Below, in pieces: positions 48,201 to 58,491 of a DNA stretch of 64,000 nucleotides. The stretch lies in the NCBI GenBank assembly GCA_905250125.1, contig CAJNOL010001361.1:1-64000 (forward strand), in the 5' to 3' direction. The notes under the pieces were generated by a model. The model ran no database searches. It had not been told where the DNA came from and was given only the letters and a program-made list of their open reading frames with translations. The stretch is from Rotaria sordida (taxonomy: Eukaryota; Rotifera; Eurotatoria; Philodinida; Philodinidae). The position numbers and the translations under genes are program-made. The stretch's first letter is position 1, and the number at the start of each line of letters is the position of its first letter.

Positions 48201-50391
48201 GAAACAAATTCAGTACCAATAATAAATCGAAAAAAGAAAAAAATTCTTATACCACAATCAAATTTAAATTTATCATCATCATCATCATTACAATCATTAG
48301 ATGATGAACGAAAACGTTCATCGAATGAACGTCGTCGACAACGTGACGAACGACAAAAAGAACTTGTTCGTTTTCGTCGTTCACAAGAAATTCAACGTGA
48401 ACTTGAAGAAATTGAACAAAAACGTTTGGAATTTGATAAACGTTATACAATAGCACGTCAAAACTTTAGTAAAAAAAAAAAAGAAAATCTATTCTTTATA
48501 TTATTTTTTTTTTGTTTAAACTTTCTCTATTACCAAATAGATTTATCAACAAATGATGAAAAGAAAAAAGCTTATTGGGAAAGAGAATGTTTATGTATTG
48601 TACGAGAAAAATCAGCGTTACAACGTACAGAAGAAGAATTATCAATGGCTAAACGTGGTTTGACATTAGAAAATGAACGTGCACGTGCAGAAAATGAATA
48701 TAGACAATTAATTAATTTACCAGGTAATTTACACTTTTACTAATTTCAAATTTCCTATCTCTTTTTTAATCGGAAACTAAGTAAAACATTATTAGAAAAA
48801 AAAAATAATATGTGTCAAAGAACTTTTATAGAGCTCATTAATTAATTGACTTTTGATAGGTCATCTAGGTCGCAAAAAAAACATTAAAAGGTTTTAGACT
48901 GTTTTCAACTTATAGAATTATTTTTTTATTTACGTCAACTATTTAATGGTCCTAAAGGCTTAAGATTTTGATCTGTCTTCTTTCTTTAATTATTAGCTTT
49001 CATTAGTATAGCCTGTAGACAACAATAAAGAGTAATTTTATAAATTGTAATAAATAATACCAATCGACAATTTTTTTACGGAAATATAATGACCTGTCAA
49101 CAACAAAGAGATCATTAAGATGAAAAGACATTTAAATTAATTCTATGTCATGTGTTGTTTTCACCTTTTTACGACTTTTACAATAACAGTCGATTTCAGT
49201 ACAGAATATTGAATCATACATATCATAAAACTGTAATATTTTCATCTCTTTTCTTTTGAAAATCGTACAAGATATTAAATTATTTTTAAATTGAAAAAAT
49301 TTTATGTAGAGATTTTCGAAAAAAATTTTTTTTTTCTATACCAATATACATATTGAGGTCAACAAATCTTTTTATATGTTTTTCTCTTGAATAAATTCTC
49401 TGTGATAAAAAAATGATGACGTAGATTGCAAGATGATCATAGAATTATTTATTCTAAATCATAAATTATTAAAAAATGGCAACACATTATTTACTTTATG
49501 ATGTATATAGGAGTCATCCATAAAATATGCTCAGGAGAGGGTAGAAAGAAGAAAGTCACTCAAATCCGGACATTTTCATGCAGGGAAAGAAAAAGATGAC
49601 GGGATCAAAGAACCCGAAAATTTTGCTTATTTGTAATTTTTAATGCTGAGTTCAGTTACTATTAAAGTTTAAAATAAAGGTTAATTTAGATTATTTTCTT
49701 CTAAATTAAATAATTTCTATCAATTTAGATGAACATAAAACAGCTAAAGATAAAGAACATGAAGAACAATTAATAACAACGATTGCAAAATTAGTAGAAG
49801 CGAGAAATAATTTAACAGTTGAACTTGATCAAATGAGACTAAGGTAAGAAGAAAAAAAAACTAAAAATAAATAATTATATATACTTATAAACAATATGCA
49901 TCTTTTGAATTCATATCTACTTGTTGATAATATTTCGTTTATTATTCATATTAATCAATTTCTTTATCTCATAAATCGTTCTTTTTTCAAAGGAGTTATA
50001 GCAACAACTTCTAAAGGTGAGAATATTTGTTTAATATCTAACCTAAATAGGATAAATCATTACTAGTTCCCAAACTTTTCTTTTTTATTGATCAAAACAT
50101 TCTTCTTTTGTGTCTAGTTTGCACGTTTGTCGCCCTTTTATATCTGTACGTGTTGTCTTCTATTTTGCTCACATTCTAGTTTTTTTTTTCTAATTTTTCG
50201 TGTGAATAGATCATTTTCGCTCTCTGTTGGCTAATTGTAAACATTAAATTTATTACATTATATTTACTTTGTATTGTTTTTTTAGGGAACTACAAGAAGA
50301 CGAATGTCTACGCCTTGCATTTCAACTTCATGGGATCGAACATCAAACAACGAATTTACCTATATTTGATACTCTTAAAGACATTATTTAA
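32193..50391 (+). CDS. MICAL: MICAL flavin monooxygenase (FAD-CH-LIM-LIM-bMERB)
   Basis: Twenty-two exons join in phase to 1459 residues: 32193-32459, 33369-33463, 33519-33631, 33703-33813, 33869-34060, 34114-34403, 40870-41004, 41058-41454, 41517-41658, 41717-41765, 41816-42181, 42615-42854, 42924-42954, 44967-45150, 45213-45410, 45844-45944, 46009-46121, 46540-46792, 47770-48468, 48541-48723, 49729-49843, 50286-50391. Order: monooxygenase (GAGPVG at ~94, [55 protein letters not shown]), a divergent CH domain from ~534, LIM1 ~731-790, an acidic/Ser linker, LIM2 ~1015-1075, and a charged coiled-coil Rab-binding bMERB domain ~1271-1440. MICALs oxidise actin Met residues and disassemble F-actin downstream of semaphorin/plexin. 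Catalytic-domain motifs are intact. Intron 6 is 6.5 kb with nested transposons; intron 13 holds an antisense GPCR. The ATG at 32193 gives an N-terminus matching the family. Confidence 0.93.
34404..36663. other. MICAL intron 6, 5' part
   Basis: No gene is seen in this AT-rich intron sequence. The two ~75-90-residue frames here are poly-T/poly-A driven. It precedes the mariner insertion whose TA target duplication begins at 36664. Confidence 0.5.
37618..37982. repeat. Foldback-like inverted repeat inside the mariner
   Basis: Left arm about 37618-37752 and right arm about 37843-37982 are imperfect reverse complements. The clearest block is TTTTAAATGCTAGAAAG against TTTCAAATGCTAGAAAG; others are TTTGATTTTGACA against TTTGATTTTTCA-type flanks and AGATTTCT against AAATTTCT. 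The inserted sequence is wider than the arms: mariner coding sequence stops near 37530 and resumes near 38110, so about 0.57 kb was gained. Confidence 0.65.
38415..40525. mobile_element. Unclassified 2.1-kb element with CCCAGGTC ends, inserted in the mariner
   Basis: The ends CCCAGGTC (38417-38424) and GACCTGGG (40516-40523) are inverted repeats. They are flanked by CT on both sides (38415-38416, 40524-40525), which may be a 2-bp target duplication. Removing the element with one CT restores an open mariner frame ([12 protein letters not shown]), so the boundaries are well fixed. Both subterminal regions (~38440-38700, ~40360-40510) are rich in TCGGATT/AATCCGA. Between them lie a ~13-bp minisatellite (38723-39390), a TA run near 39505-39527 and a locally GC-richer part (39690-39830). 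No transposase frame is visible, so it is non-autonomous. The superfamily is unknown to me. Confidence 0.8.
38723..39390 (+). repeat. Degenerate ~13-bp minisatellite (CCTTACACCTATA-like)
   Basis: Tens of degenerate units of the type CCTTA + 2-4 nt + CTATA (CCCTTAAATCTATA, CCTTACACCTATA) run head to tail with drift in length and sequence, fading after about 39300. The plus strand is nearly free of G over 38740-39070, a strong strand asymmetry; the minus strand reads TTAAGGGTATAG-like. There is no coding capacity. Confidence 0.85.
40799..40869 (+). other. Remainder of MICAL intron 6 and acceptor
   Basis: Short AT-rich intron tail ending in ATAATAG, immediately before MICAL exon 7. The mariner inserted only about 70 bp from this splice acceptor. 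Confidence 0.6.
43001..44572 (-). CDS. Rhodopsin-family GPCR nested in a MICAL intron
   Basis: Two minus-strand exons (43516-44572 and 43001-43467) join across a 48-nt intron to 507 residues. After a ~75-residue N-terminus with NXS/T sites, TM1 carries GIFGNKLS and TM2 has LALVDCLF with the conserved Asp. The extracellular Cys before TM3 (FSCRLVYFF) is followed by a TM3 end reading [11 protein letters not shown] in place of DRY. A basic loop before TM6 is long (~110 residues), and TM7 has [13 protein letters not shown] in place of NPxxY. Such GPCRs couple peptides or other ligands to G proteins; the ligand is unknown. The chemistry suggests the neuropeptide (FMRFamide/peptide receptor) branch. 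The whole gene lies antisense inside MICAL intron 13 (42955-44966). The start at 44572 is the first ATG; the frame extends three codons further without one. No lesion is seen. Confidence 0.88.
46290..46505. repeat. Dispersed repeat, copy 2 (MICAL intron)
   Basis: This stretch in the intron before the second LIM exon shares ordered blocks with 22130-22345 (ACTGACTACA followed by GCAC, ATATTTTGATA, GTAGCGAACACGA, CAGTG-rich part). It is less AT-rich than the surrounding intron and non-coding. Confidence 0.55.
46793..47769. other. Large MICAL intron without recognised features
   Basis: Nearly 1 kb of AT-rich intron between the LIM2 exon and the next exon. No repeats, ORFs or RNA genes were recognised. 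Confidence 0.5.
49993..50015 (+). other. Possible alternative stop-bearing cassette exon of MICAL
   Basis: In the last MICAL intron a TTTCAAAG acceptor ending at 49992 is followed by 23 bp and a GGTGAGA donor context near 50016. Read in phase after exon 21 it gives Arg-Ser-Tyr-Ser-Asn-Asn-Phe and then a stop. Inclusion would cut off the last 35 residues. It is a weak call made from splice signals only. Confidence 0.25.
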
Positions 50392-52699
50392 TGCACCATT
50401 TCTTAATCATTCGAAAATGCCTTAGTTTATTGCGTATTAATGATTTCTTTTTTTCTTCTTTTACTTGATTAATATTGAGCTTAAATATATATATATATAT
50501 ATACAAAAAAAACGAAAATTTCTAGATCAGTATTTTTCAATACATTTCTTTTTTTTTGTGTTTGTCACATATTCTATTGTACACTTGTCATTTGTTGCTG
50601 TTTTTCTTTTTTTTTTATACTGATATATCTTAATAAGCATATCCTCGCTTTTCGTTTGCTTTTGTCTACAAATTTATATTACAAGAATTTCTTTCTTAAT
50701 CGAATGCAATTATCCTGTGAAAATAAAAATAAAATCTGTTTTTTTTTGATGTTTGTTATTAGACTTTGTAATTGATTATGCTTGGTTTGTTTTCTCGAAA
50801 AAAAAATATAATCTATGATTTCATATTTAAACTGATTAAAGAAAAAAACAAAATACTTTTGGTTTTTTTAAATTTCATCATAATTATCTTACAAGATTTG
50901 AAATGAATTCTATTGTTTTTATTTTGATATGTAAGTGTTATTTATAATTTTTGATGAATATGTAAAAATAGAAATCGTTATACAAGATATATTTGTATAA
51001 ACTATATTTATCTACACAATCTTTAATTATTTCCTGAATAAGTCATATTTTATGACTATAACTGACACAACTAACAAAATAAATATAAATAATTCTATGG
51101 AAATTTTATGTGTGTAGATTAGCAATGTTCTTAATAATAAGGAGATTTTTGAGATGGAATATGTTTTTCTATAGTGAATACATCAATCAAGGAAGTTATT
51201 TACCATAATCATCTTATTATTATTTTTTCTAGCCACATAACTGAAATAATAAAAAAACGATTATAATGATTGTATAAATTAAAAATATCTATGAATTTAT
51301 TATTTTATATTTTCACAGAATTTACTATCACTATCAGATAAAAAATGTTTCATAAAACAGTAATGAATTCCTCATCAAAAATATATATGTTTAAATGTGT
51401 GTTAAGTTTGCGTAGATAACAGTGGCAGCAGAATTTATCAAAAGACTTGATAAAAATTCATGTAAATAATCAGTGTATTTATTTTGCATGAGGGCTAAAA
51501 AGATAAAACTTCCAAAAATATTCTAGTCATTACATTAAAAACTATATATTTGTTCCTCTAAGGTACTAAGTTACCCATTCGAGAAAAATAAAATTTGCGT
51601 AAAAACATAGTAAATGATTCAATTGAATTGAATTAACTAAGATAAGTTTCCGTATTTTGACATTGTTTATTCTCGTGAAAACTGTAGTTTTTTTTTGCTA
51701 CAATAATCATTAATTATGTATTTGATGACTGAACAGCTTCAAGGAAGCAGAAAAAGATTCTAGAGAAACATTATTACATTGACGAATGAATCTTATTTGT
51801 TTTCTTTTTCGAGAATTAATACTGATATTTGGCATTATGTTTCGATTTGAATTTGAGCACCTTTTAATAATTAAAACTAAAAAAGAGAATATAAGTATAA
51901 TCATTGAAGACAGCTGGATTTTTTAATTAAGGATTTATTTTGATATACGAGAATTGTTTTGACATATGACAACAATCTTAAAAAAGAATTTCTTGAAAAT
52001 GCGTTTATAGTCTGGAGTATTCTTTAAATTTGCAATCGTCCACTTCAATTGAATGGCAAGTAGGTCAACAAATAATTGAAAAGTTCAAAAGAACGCTACC
52101 ATTGGGTTATATGGTAACCGACTACAATGTCTAATCTATAGATTATATTACGAAAATTTTTTTTATTACTAATTTTGTTATACTAAAATTCGCTTGATCA
52201 AGTCTTTTTTTTTCTTTGTACAACAATCTTTAAAAATAAATAATTATAAGAATTTTCCAAATATGATATTCTTTGATTGATGATATATCAATTTTTTATA
52301 TCAATCATACATGACCCATGAAGTTCATTCATGCGTGACTTTTTTTTCTAATGCATATTTCGTGCTTTTGATTGGACACTTATTTTATTTTGTTGATTCT
52401 ACTTCGTATATATATATATAGTATATAGATATAAATGTTTCACTCATCAACAGCTGTTTTAAATTTTTGTACTTTATTTAGATTTTCTTACTTCTTGTGA
52501 GTGATTAAATTATTCAAACGAAAGTCTCAGATGAAATTTGAATCTTTTACAACAAAAAAGAATATTTTTTGTTTCTTTTAAATAATTATTTTATGATAAA
52601 CTTTCGTCTTGTCATTCGTTGTTTATCTTTTCATCGATTTCATTCGAATAGAAAAAAAATCGAGTTTATGCACAAAGATATATTTTACTAAGATTATTA
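50392..52699. other. MICAL 3' region and spacer
   Basis: AT-rich, with several AATAAA-like motifs after the MICAL stop (for example around 50722-50736). No gene is supported over 2.3 kb; the 64-residue frame at 51710-51904 on the minus strand lacks recognisable features. Confidence 0.45.
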
Positions 52700-53367
52700 G
52701 TGTCAAAAATGATTTGAGAATAATATATATCATTCTATTCATTTTAGTATTTGTCTTCGAATTTTGTTTGTTTTTTGTTCATCTGTGATTATATACATTT
52801 CCATGCTTGTAAGTTTCTATGTTCAATTTTCTACTGTTGCATCAGTTTTATTATCTATAACATATAGCAACAAGATTTGAAAATAATTACCAATAAGGCC
52901 AATATCAATGAAGTTTATCATAAACGATCTATTTCTGGTGAATATCATCGTTTATACAATAGTATTTATTACCTATTAGTAAATCTTATCAAAACCATTG
53001 TTGGTTTTGATATTCCTTTGATAACTATTTTATTCATATTATCACTTGGAAATATATTAAGGAAAGATTCATACATGAGTAAAATTTGTCAAATTCCATT
53101 ACATTGTATAATTTATTTTCTATTGGGTTTTGTTTTATCATATATGTGTGCTTGAAAAATGTACGAAAATCTCATAAATTATATCGTCAATTGTTTATTG
53201 TTTGTTCAATATTTGTTCTTACATTTAGTGTTTTCTTTTTTCAAATAACTTATAATGAACATAATTTACATTTATTAATTCGTATTTGTCTTTCAGCTGG
53301 TATTAGTATGCTTTTAGTTTGCGCTTATTCATTACATATTTATTATGAAAATGGAACTTGTTATTGA
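52700..53367 (+). pseudogene. Broken multi-pass membrane protein gene
   Basis: The segment 52867-53150 encodes a polar piece (KIITNKANINEVYHKRS) and then at least two membrane helices (YYLLVNLIKTIVGFDIPLI and ILFILSLGNIL, then CIIYFLLGFVLSY). The open frame stops at 53155. The next frame continues at once with LKNVRKSHKLYRQ and two more helices, ending YSLHIYYENGTCY at 53367. A one-base shift near 53140-53150, with no room for an intron, best explains this. An upstream part may lie at about 52735-52807 (helix, then GTAAGT donor), joined by a 59-nt intron to 52867. No ATG is certain. The fold could be a degraded GPCR or other 4+-helix protein; the family is not recognised. It could also be a sequencing error. 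Confidence 0.5.
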
Positions 53368-53989
53368 TTAATCTATATGATATTCTCTAACATTGAAATA
53401 TAGTTTTTAGTATTTATATTTTAATGATATCCACTAAATATTTATAAAAAAAAAACAATAAGAATAAAAATATTTTTCATAAAAATAAAAAAATTCACAT
53501 TATAAATATTGAGTTTAAACATATAGAGACAAATAACTTCTGAGATATCACATGCATATTTTTTTTCTTTTTGATGGAATATTAAAAAATACATATCAAC
53601 TTGTTCGTTATAGGTGTTTAAACAGATGTATTAACTCTATACATTATGTTTTTTATTGGATTCGATTACAATATTGTTGATCATGCAACATCACGACATG
53701 ATTAAATCAATTTTCTTCATTTAGCAAACACTGAATAAATTTTTCAATCGTATCTCTTTATATAACTACAATACTAATCACATGTAAATATCGATATCAA
53801 TTGAAAGTATATATCATATCTATGATTTAATATTCTTGTTTATTTATTATTTTATAAGATAGAATATATAGCTAACAACAACAAAAAAACAAACAAACAT
53901 TTACGATGGAAACTAATAATAAATATTGGCAAGTATGAATAGTACCGAAATGAAATTAAAGATTGAAAGAAGTCTAATAATCTTTTGCT
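53368..53989. other. AT-rich spacer
   Basis: Spacer between the broken membrane-protein gene and the 3' end of the RdRP relic. Nothing is recognised. Confidence 0.5.
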
Positions 53990-56900
53990 TTAAAAATAGT
54001 AGTGTTGGTTTTTATTATCATCTTCTTCAATATAAATTGCAATATCTTTATTGATTTTATCATATTTAATATACATAGTTTTATATGCAGATTCATCGAT
54101 TTGCAAATTTTGAGCTTTATTAAATAAATATTCATTAATTGAATTGCTTTTGTAATTTAATTTATCATTTTTCATCATCCATGCTGGATATGTATTACAC
54201 CATTTTGTTCTTAATTTGTTGATCTCTTTCATATCGATTTGTTCACCAGTTTTCATCGAATCAATAGCTCGAGGTAAAAGTTCTGCAAGAAATTTACACT
54301 CAACCGATATTATACCATCCGGATGTTAGTCAGCTATAACTGAATGTGTATTACTGATAATACCAAATGTTTGATCATCTAGTATATCAAGAATATGAGT
54401 TACAATTAATTCGGATGTAACTTTTAGTATTGTTTGTTTTTTCGAAGTTGGCTTATAAGTTAATGGTGGTATTCTTTTATTAACTTTAAATTCATTTCCC
54501 TAATAAATCTAATATCGATCACCATCAAGATCAGATCCGGCAATTTCATTTGAATATGGTCGAGATCCAAGAATAGAAAATACAATACAATCATGAATAC
54601 ATGATCGAAATGTAGGAATATCAACAGCTTCTAGACGATGAATGTCATCTGGATAAAGACATGGATTCTTTGTTACTAAAACTTCACCTATAGAAAAATA
54701 AAACAACAACATTAAAATCAAGACATTCGGAGTTATTTAGTTCGAGTTATGTCCTCACTTGCACATAATTGACACTAAATATATCAGAACTAAGTAGGCA
54801 TTAGAATTGAAAGAAAGTATGTTTCGAAAGTCTTATCGTATGTGTTCGTTTTCGAATTGTTCTTACCTTTCATAACTTTAAAAGACTTTCTGTCCATTGT
54901 TTGATATTGAATAAAACATTGACCTTCTTGTAATGATTTTGTTTCATCTGCAATATCAAATAAACAACGAGCTTCACCGATAGGCAATGAAATTTTGTTA
55001 CGACATAACAAATCTTTTCTTGATCAATATATCGAAAAAAAAAGTCATATCAATAGCAAAATCTAATATTCTTATGCATTTAAATAACCACATCGTCTAC
55101 TTTCATCTTTTATACGATCTATATATTTTGAATCAAATATATTGAAATATATTTATTCAGATGGATGCCGTTTGCCTTGTACACAACATCGATTTTGTAA
55201 TGATTCAATAACAGCTTTATTGTCTTTTTTAAGATCATATAATAGATGTAGAATTTGATTATTTAAACTTAAACAAACTATACTTAACTGTATATATGAA
55301 ATAACAGAAGATTCATCATTGACTTACTTAATTGAGAATGATCAACAATTTCAAGTGTCCAATCATTACTGTCAAATTTCATCATACTTTTTCGAACTTT
55401 TATATAATTATCATTTATTATCGATTGAGGATCAATAGATAACATTCCTTTACATCCAGCAACACATACTTGATAGACAAATGGTATGTCCATCGATATA
55501 AGAAGATCATGTAATTTAAAGTAATTATATTTCATTATAGAATGTACAGACATCTTTATTAATACGAATTCCAATTGATATAGTTACCTTTTTTTAAGTA
55601 AGATCTAATGATACTAGACCTTTACCATCGGTAAAACAGTATTCATTACGTTCAAGATCGACAATAAGATATGCTTTGAATTACATATGATTGGTAGAAG
55701 ATTTAATCCATCTTTGGAAGAGAATAGTTAATAAAGACCGCAAGGAAATGTTTAAATACTACCAATAATTTTCACGAACAAATGTTAATTTAATCTTTGT
55801 AAATAAATAATTTTACAGTTATATGACAAGTTTATTTCGTGCTTACATCTATTGGCTTTGATGTTGTTAGAGAAAGATCGACCCGTCCAATATATGTTGC
55901 AATACTTTGGATTTTCTCTAAATCACCTAATACTATTCGTACTTCATTAACTGCAAATGCAGCATTAGTTGAGTTGACTTTAGTAGATGCCAAAAACCAA
56001 AATTCTTGTTTCTTCATTTGACTTCCTGATGAGGCAAAATAATAATATATTAATTCTTTGCATCCAAATGAATCCAAACATAAACCATTTAGGAAAATTT
56101 TCTTATACTGATTCTTAATTTCATCACTTCTGTTAATATTAATCATTTTATTAAAACTATCTTCAGCTTTAATATAACCAAGCATCCATTCATATCCTTC
56201 TTTTTGATCATATTATCACATTACTCGATGACCAGTTGTTAAATGTATTGGTTGAAATAAAATCCGTAGTGGAGTAACAATACCATGTGGAATTCGATAT
56301 CTTTTTTTCAGGTAATATACAATTAAAGACATTTCGAATAAAATAACAATGATCTTTTTGTAAATTATTCCATAAAACATAACATAATTCATAAAATTTA
56401 TTCGATGATTTCTGATGATATGAAATGAATTTTGTTTGTATATTATTATCGATAAAATATTTATCTTTAACCAAGTAATTCCAGCATTTTCATGCCATAA
56501 GAGCCTAATATAGATGAAAAATTTTTATCATTCAAAGATAAACACAAATTTTTGTCATCAGGTGATAAAGAGAATTGAAAATTAACAAAATTTCCTACGA
56601 ATTGTTTTTGATATGATTGAAAGTCAGAAGTTGTTGAAGAAAATTTTTTGCATTTGTACGTCAACCAAATTGTAACCATAAATCTGAATATTGACCAATG
56701 ACATCAAGATCTATGTTACGTTTCAATAAATTGCAAATTCTAAATACATCAGTATTAAAATAAGTTAATTTTCAAGGCATAAAAGTATATTAGTAAATTG
56801 TAGAGCAGCGATCTGCGAGACAATCTCTTGTCTCTTCCGTGTTTTGTTTTGTGAACGCATTTCGCCTGAAATAATTCGTATCTTCTGGAAATCCTAAAAC

Positions 56901-57586
56901 TATGGCATGCCAAAGGGCGCAAGACATCGCGAAATTGTTTTGCGAATCTTGGTTATAGAGTTAGTATTGATTTACTTTACTTAATGAAATCTCTATTATC
57001 AAGTCGTTGTTCAATCTGTGGTAATCCTTTGAACATAAACATAATTTGAATTAGTTCATTGCTGTTTTCATGCCCATATTTAACAAGAATATTGGTATGA
57101 AGTACGTTTAAATCAAACAGCATTCGATATTGAGGAAATTGTCTTTCTAAAATAATACTTCGATGTATCTTTATTTATATTGATTCGAGCTAGATGTCGA
57201 TTATTAAGAATATGATCAATACATTTATCATAGGAAATCATTGAATCGAAATTAAAAAGTATTGTCCATGATTTTTGTGTTTGATTTTTTTGAATAAATA
57301 AATTTATTATTTTCTAATAATTGTTCAGTTAATTTTGTTTGATATGTAAACCAAAATTGATCGATGTTCACTTGTTATAAAATTCGATCGATTTGATCTA
57401 ATAAAATCAACTTCTTCTCAAGTACATTTTAATTCACATTTGTCATTGATTGTTCCTTGTTTTTCTATTATCAAATCAAAAGTAGTTGTATTGAAGATTT
57501 TATTGAAGATTTTGAGCAAGACTTTTTGATTCATTTGGATGAATTTTTAAGCTCTTAAAACGACATAGTACTTTTTCAGTTGACAT
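53990..57586 (-). pseudogene. Eukaryotic RNA-dependent RNA polymerase (RDR/QDE-1 type) pseudogene
   Basis: Minus-strand fragments in family order span 3.6 kb. The N-terminal ATG is at 57586 (MSTEKVLCRFKSLK). Middle pieces are near 56679-55832, with PHGIVTPLRILFQPIHLTTGHRVM and LGYIKAEDSFNKM. The core follows: LPIGEARCLFDIADETKSLQEGQCFIQY (54900-55000), then GEVLVTKNPCLYPDDIHRLEAVDIP and NEIAGSDLDGDRY (54509-54690), whose DLDGD is the catalytic metal-binding loop. The C-terminal tail ends at 53990. RdRPs copy RNA to make secondary small RNAs. Coding is interrupted by many in-frame stops and shifts, so it is not functional as one protein, though the DLDGD loop survives. Bdelloids are reported to have many RdRP genes, so this is plausibly a dead paralogue. 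Confidence 0.88.
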
Positions 57587-58089
57587 TATTAATGATCTTA
57601 AAGTAAATTTTTATAGATTTATTATATAAATTTATCTTTTACTTTATTTAATCATTTTTCCCACTCAATTGAGAAATAGTATAGAGAAGAGAGTGAATCG
57701 GTTCTTTTTTTTTTTGTTTTTCTTTATGTTTTTAATAAAAAGGTGAAATAAGGAAGAAAAAAAATGTTGATAGACGTCATAGATTCTAATTAACTTCTCA
57801 TAAAATGCTACATCGACAAATCTGATTACCAATGAAACAATAACATGTGCGATGACATCAAAAAATATATATATATATAATTGTTATTATTTATTTTTAT
57901 TATAAAGGTTTATAAAATTAAAAAAAACATGTTCATATAATGTCATAAGATCCAATAAATAAAGTTCAGACAATAATCTTCTAATCAACGTTTGAAACGC
58001 CATGATGATAATAAACTTGTTGTTGATGGTTTATTATCAAAAGTTTGTATAAATTTCCTTAATGAAGAAAATAAAAAAATCATATTTAA
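57587..58089. other. Spacer between the RdRP relic and the MITE
   Basis: AT-rich sequence with a TA run near 57867-57879. No gene is seen. Any former RdRP promoter would lie here. Confidence 0.45.
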
Positions 58090-58338
58090 CCCTTTCGTGA
58101 CGGTAGACATATATATGCGTCCAGATCGTTATCTTCAAAAATAGATAGGAATCAATGAGTTCAACAGTGAAAGGTCAGTTGATATGCATAAGATCATAAG
58201 CAATGTGACAAGCCTTTGCTGTTGAACTGTTTCATTTAAAAAATATTTATATTCAGACATAGAGATATCAACTGATTCTATCAACTTTCATGTCTTATAA
58301 TTTTTGAAAAAAAAATAAGCCCGTCCCGAAAGGGTTAA
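58086..58338. mobile_element. piggyBac-type MITE
   Basis: A 245-bp element (58090-58334) is bounded by CCCTTTCGTGACGG and its near-perfect inverse CCGTCCCGAAAGGG, each directly flanked by TTAA (58086-58089, 58335-58338). TTAA target duplication and CCCTTT-like termini are hallmarks of the piggyBac superfamily. There is no coding capacity, so it is non-autonomous. The ends are well preserved, suggesting a fairly recent insertion. It sits about 150 bp from the stop codon of the LRR gene. Confidence 0.85.
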
Positions 58339-58491
58339 TTGTTGTTATTCATTTTTACATTTTATCAAGAATTCAGTTATCTTTGATATTTAATTACAAA
58401 AAAAATAATCTGAAAATTTTAGATCTTCTATTGTCCTATTCGTGAGATATATATTTGATAAATCTCTATACTTTTGATATTTTTAATTTCT

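Noticed and set aside
49500-49620. Less AT-rich patch with a phrase like 'gtcatccataaaatatgctc' in a MICAL intron
   Set aside because: It resembles ends of some animal repeats, but it is short and no partner end or duplication was found.
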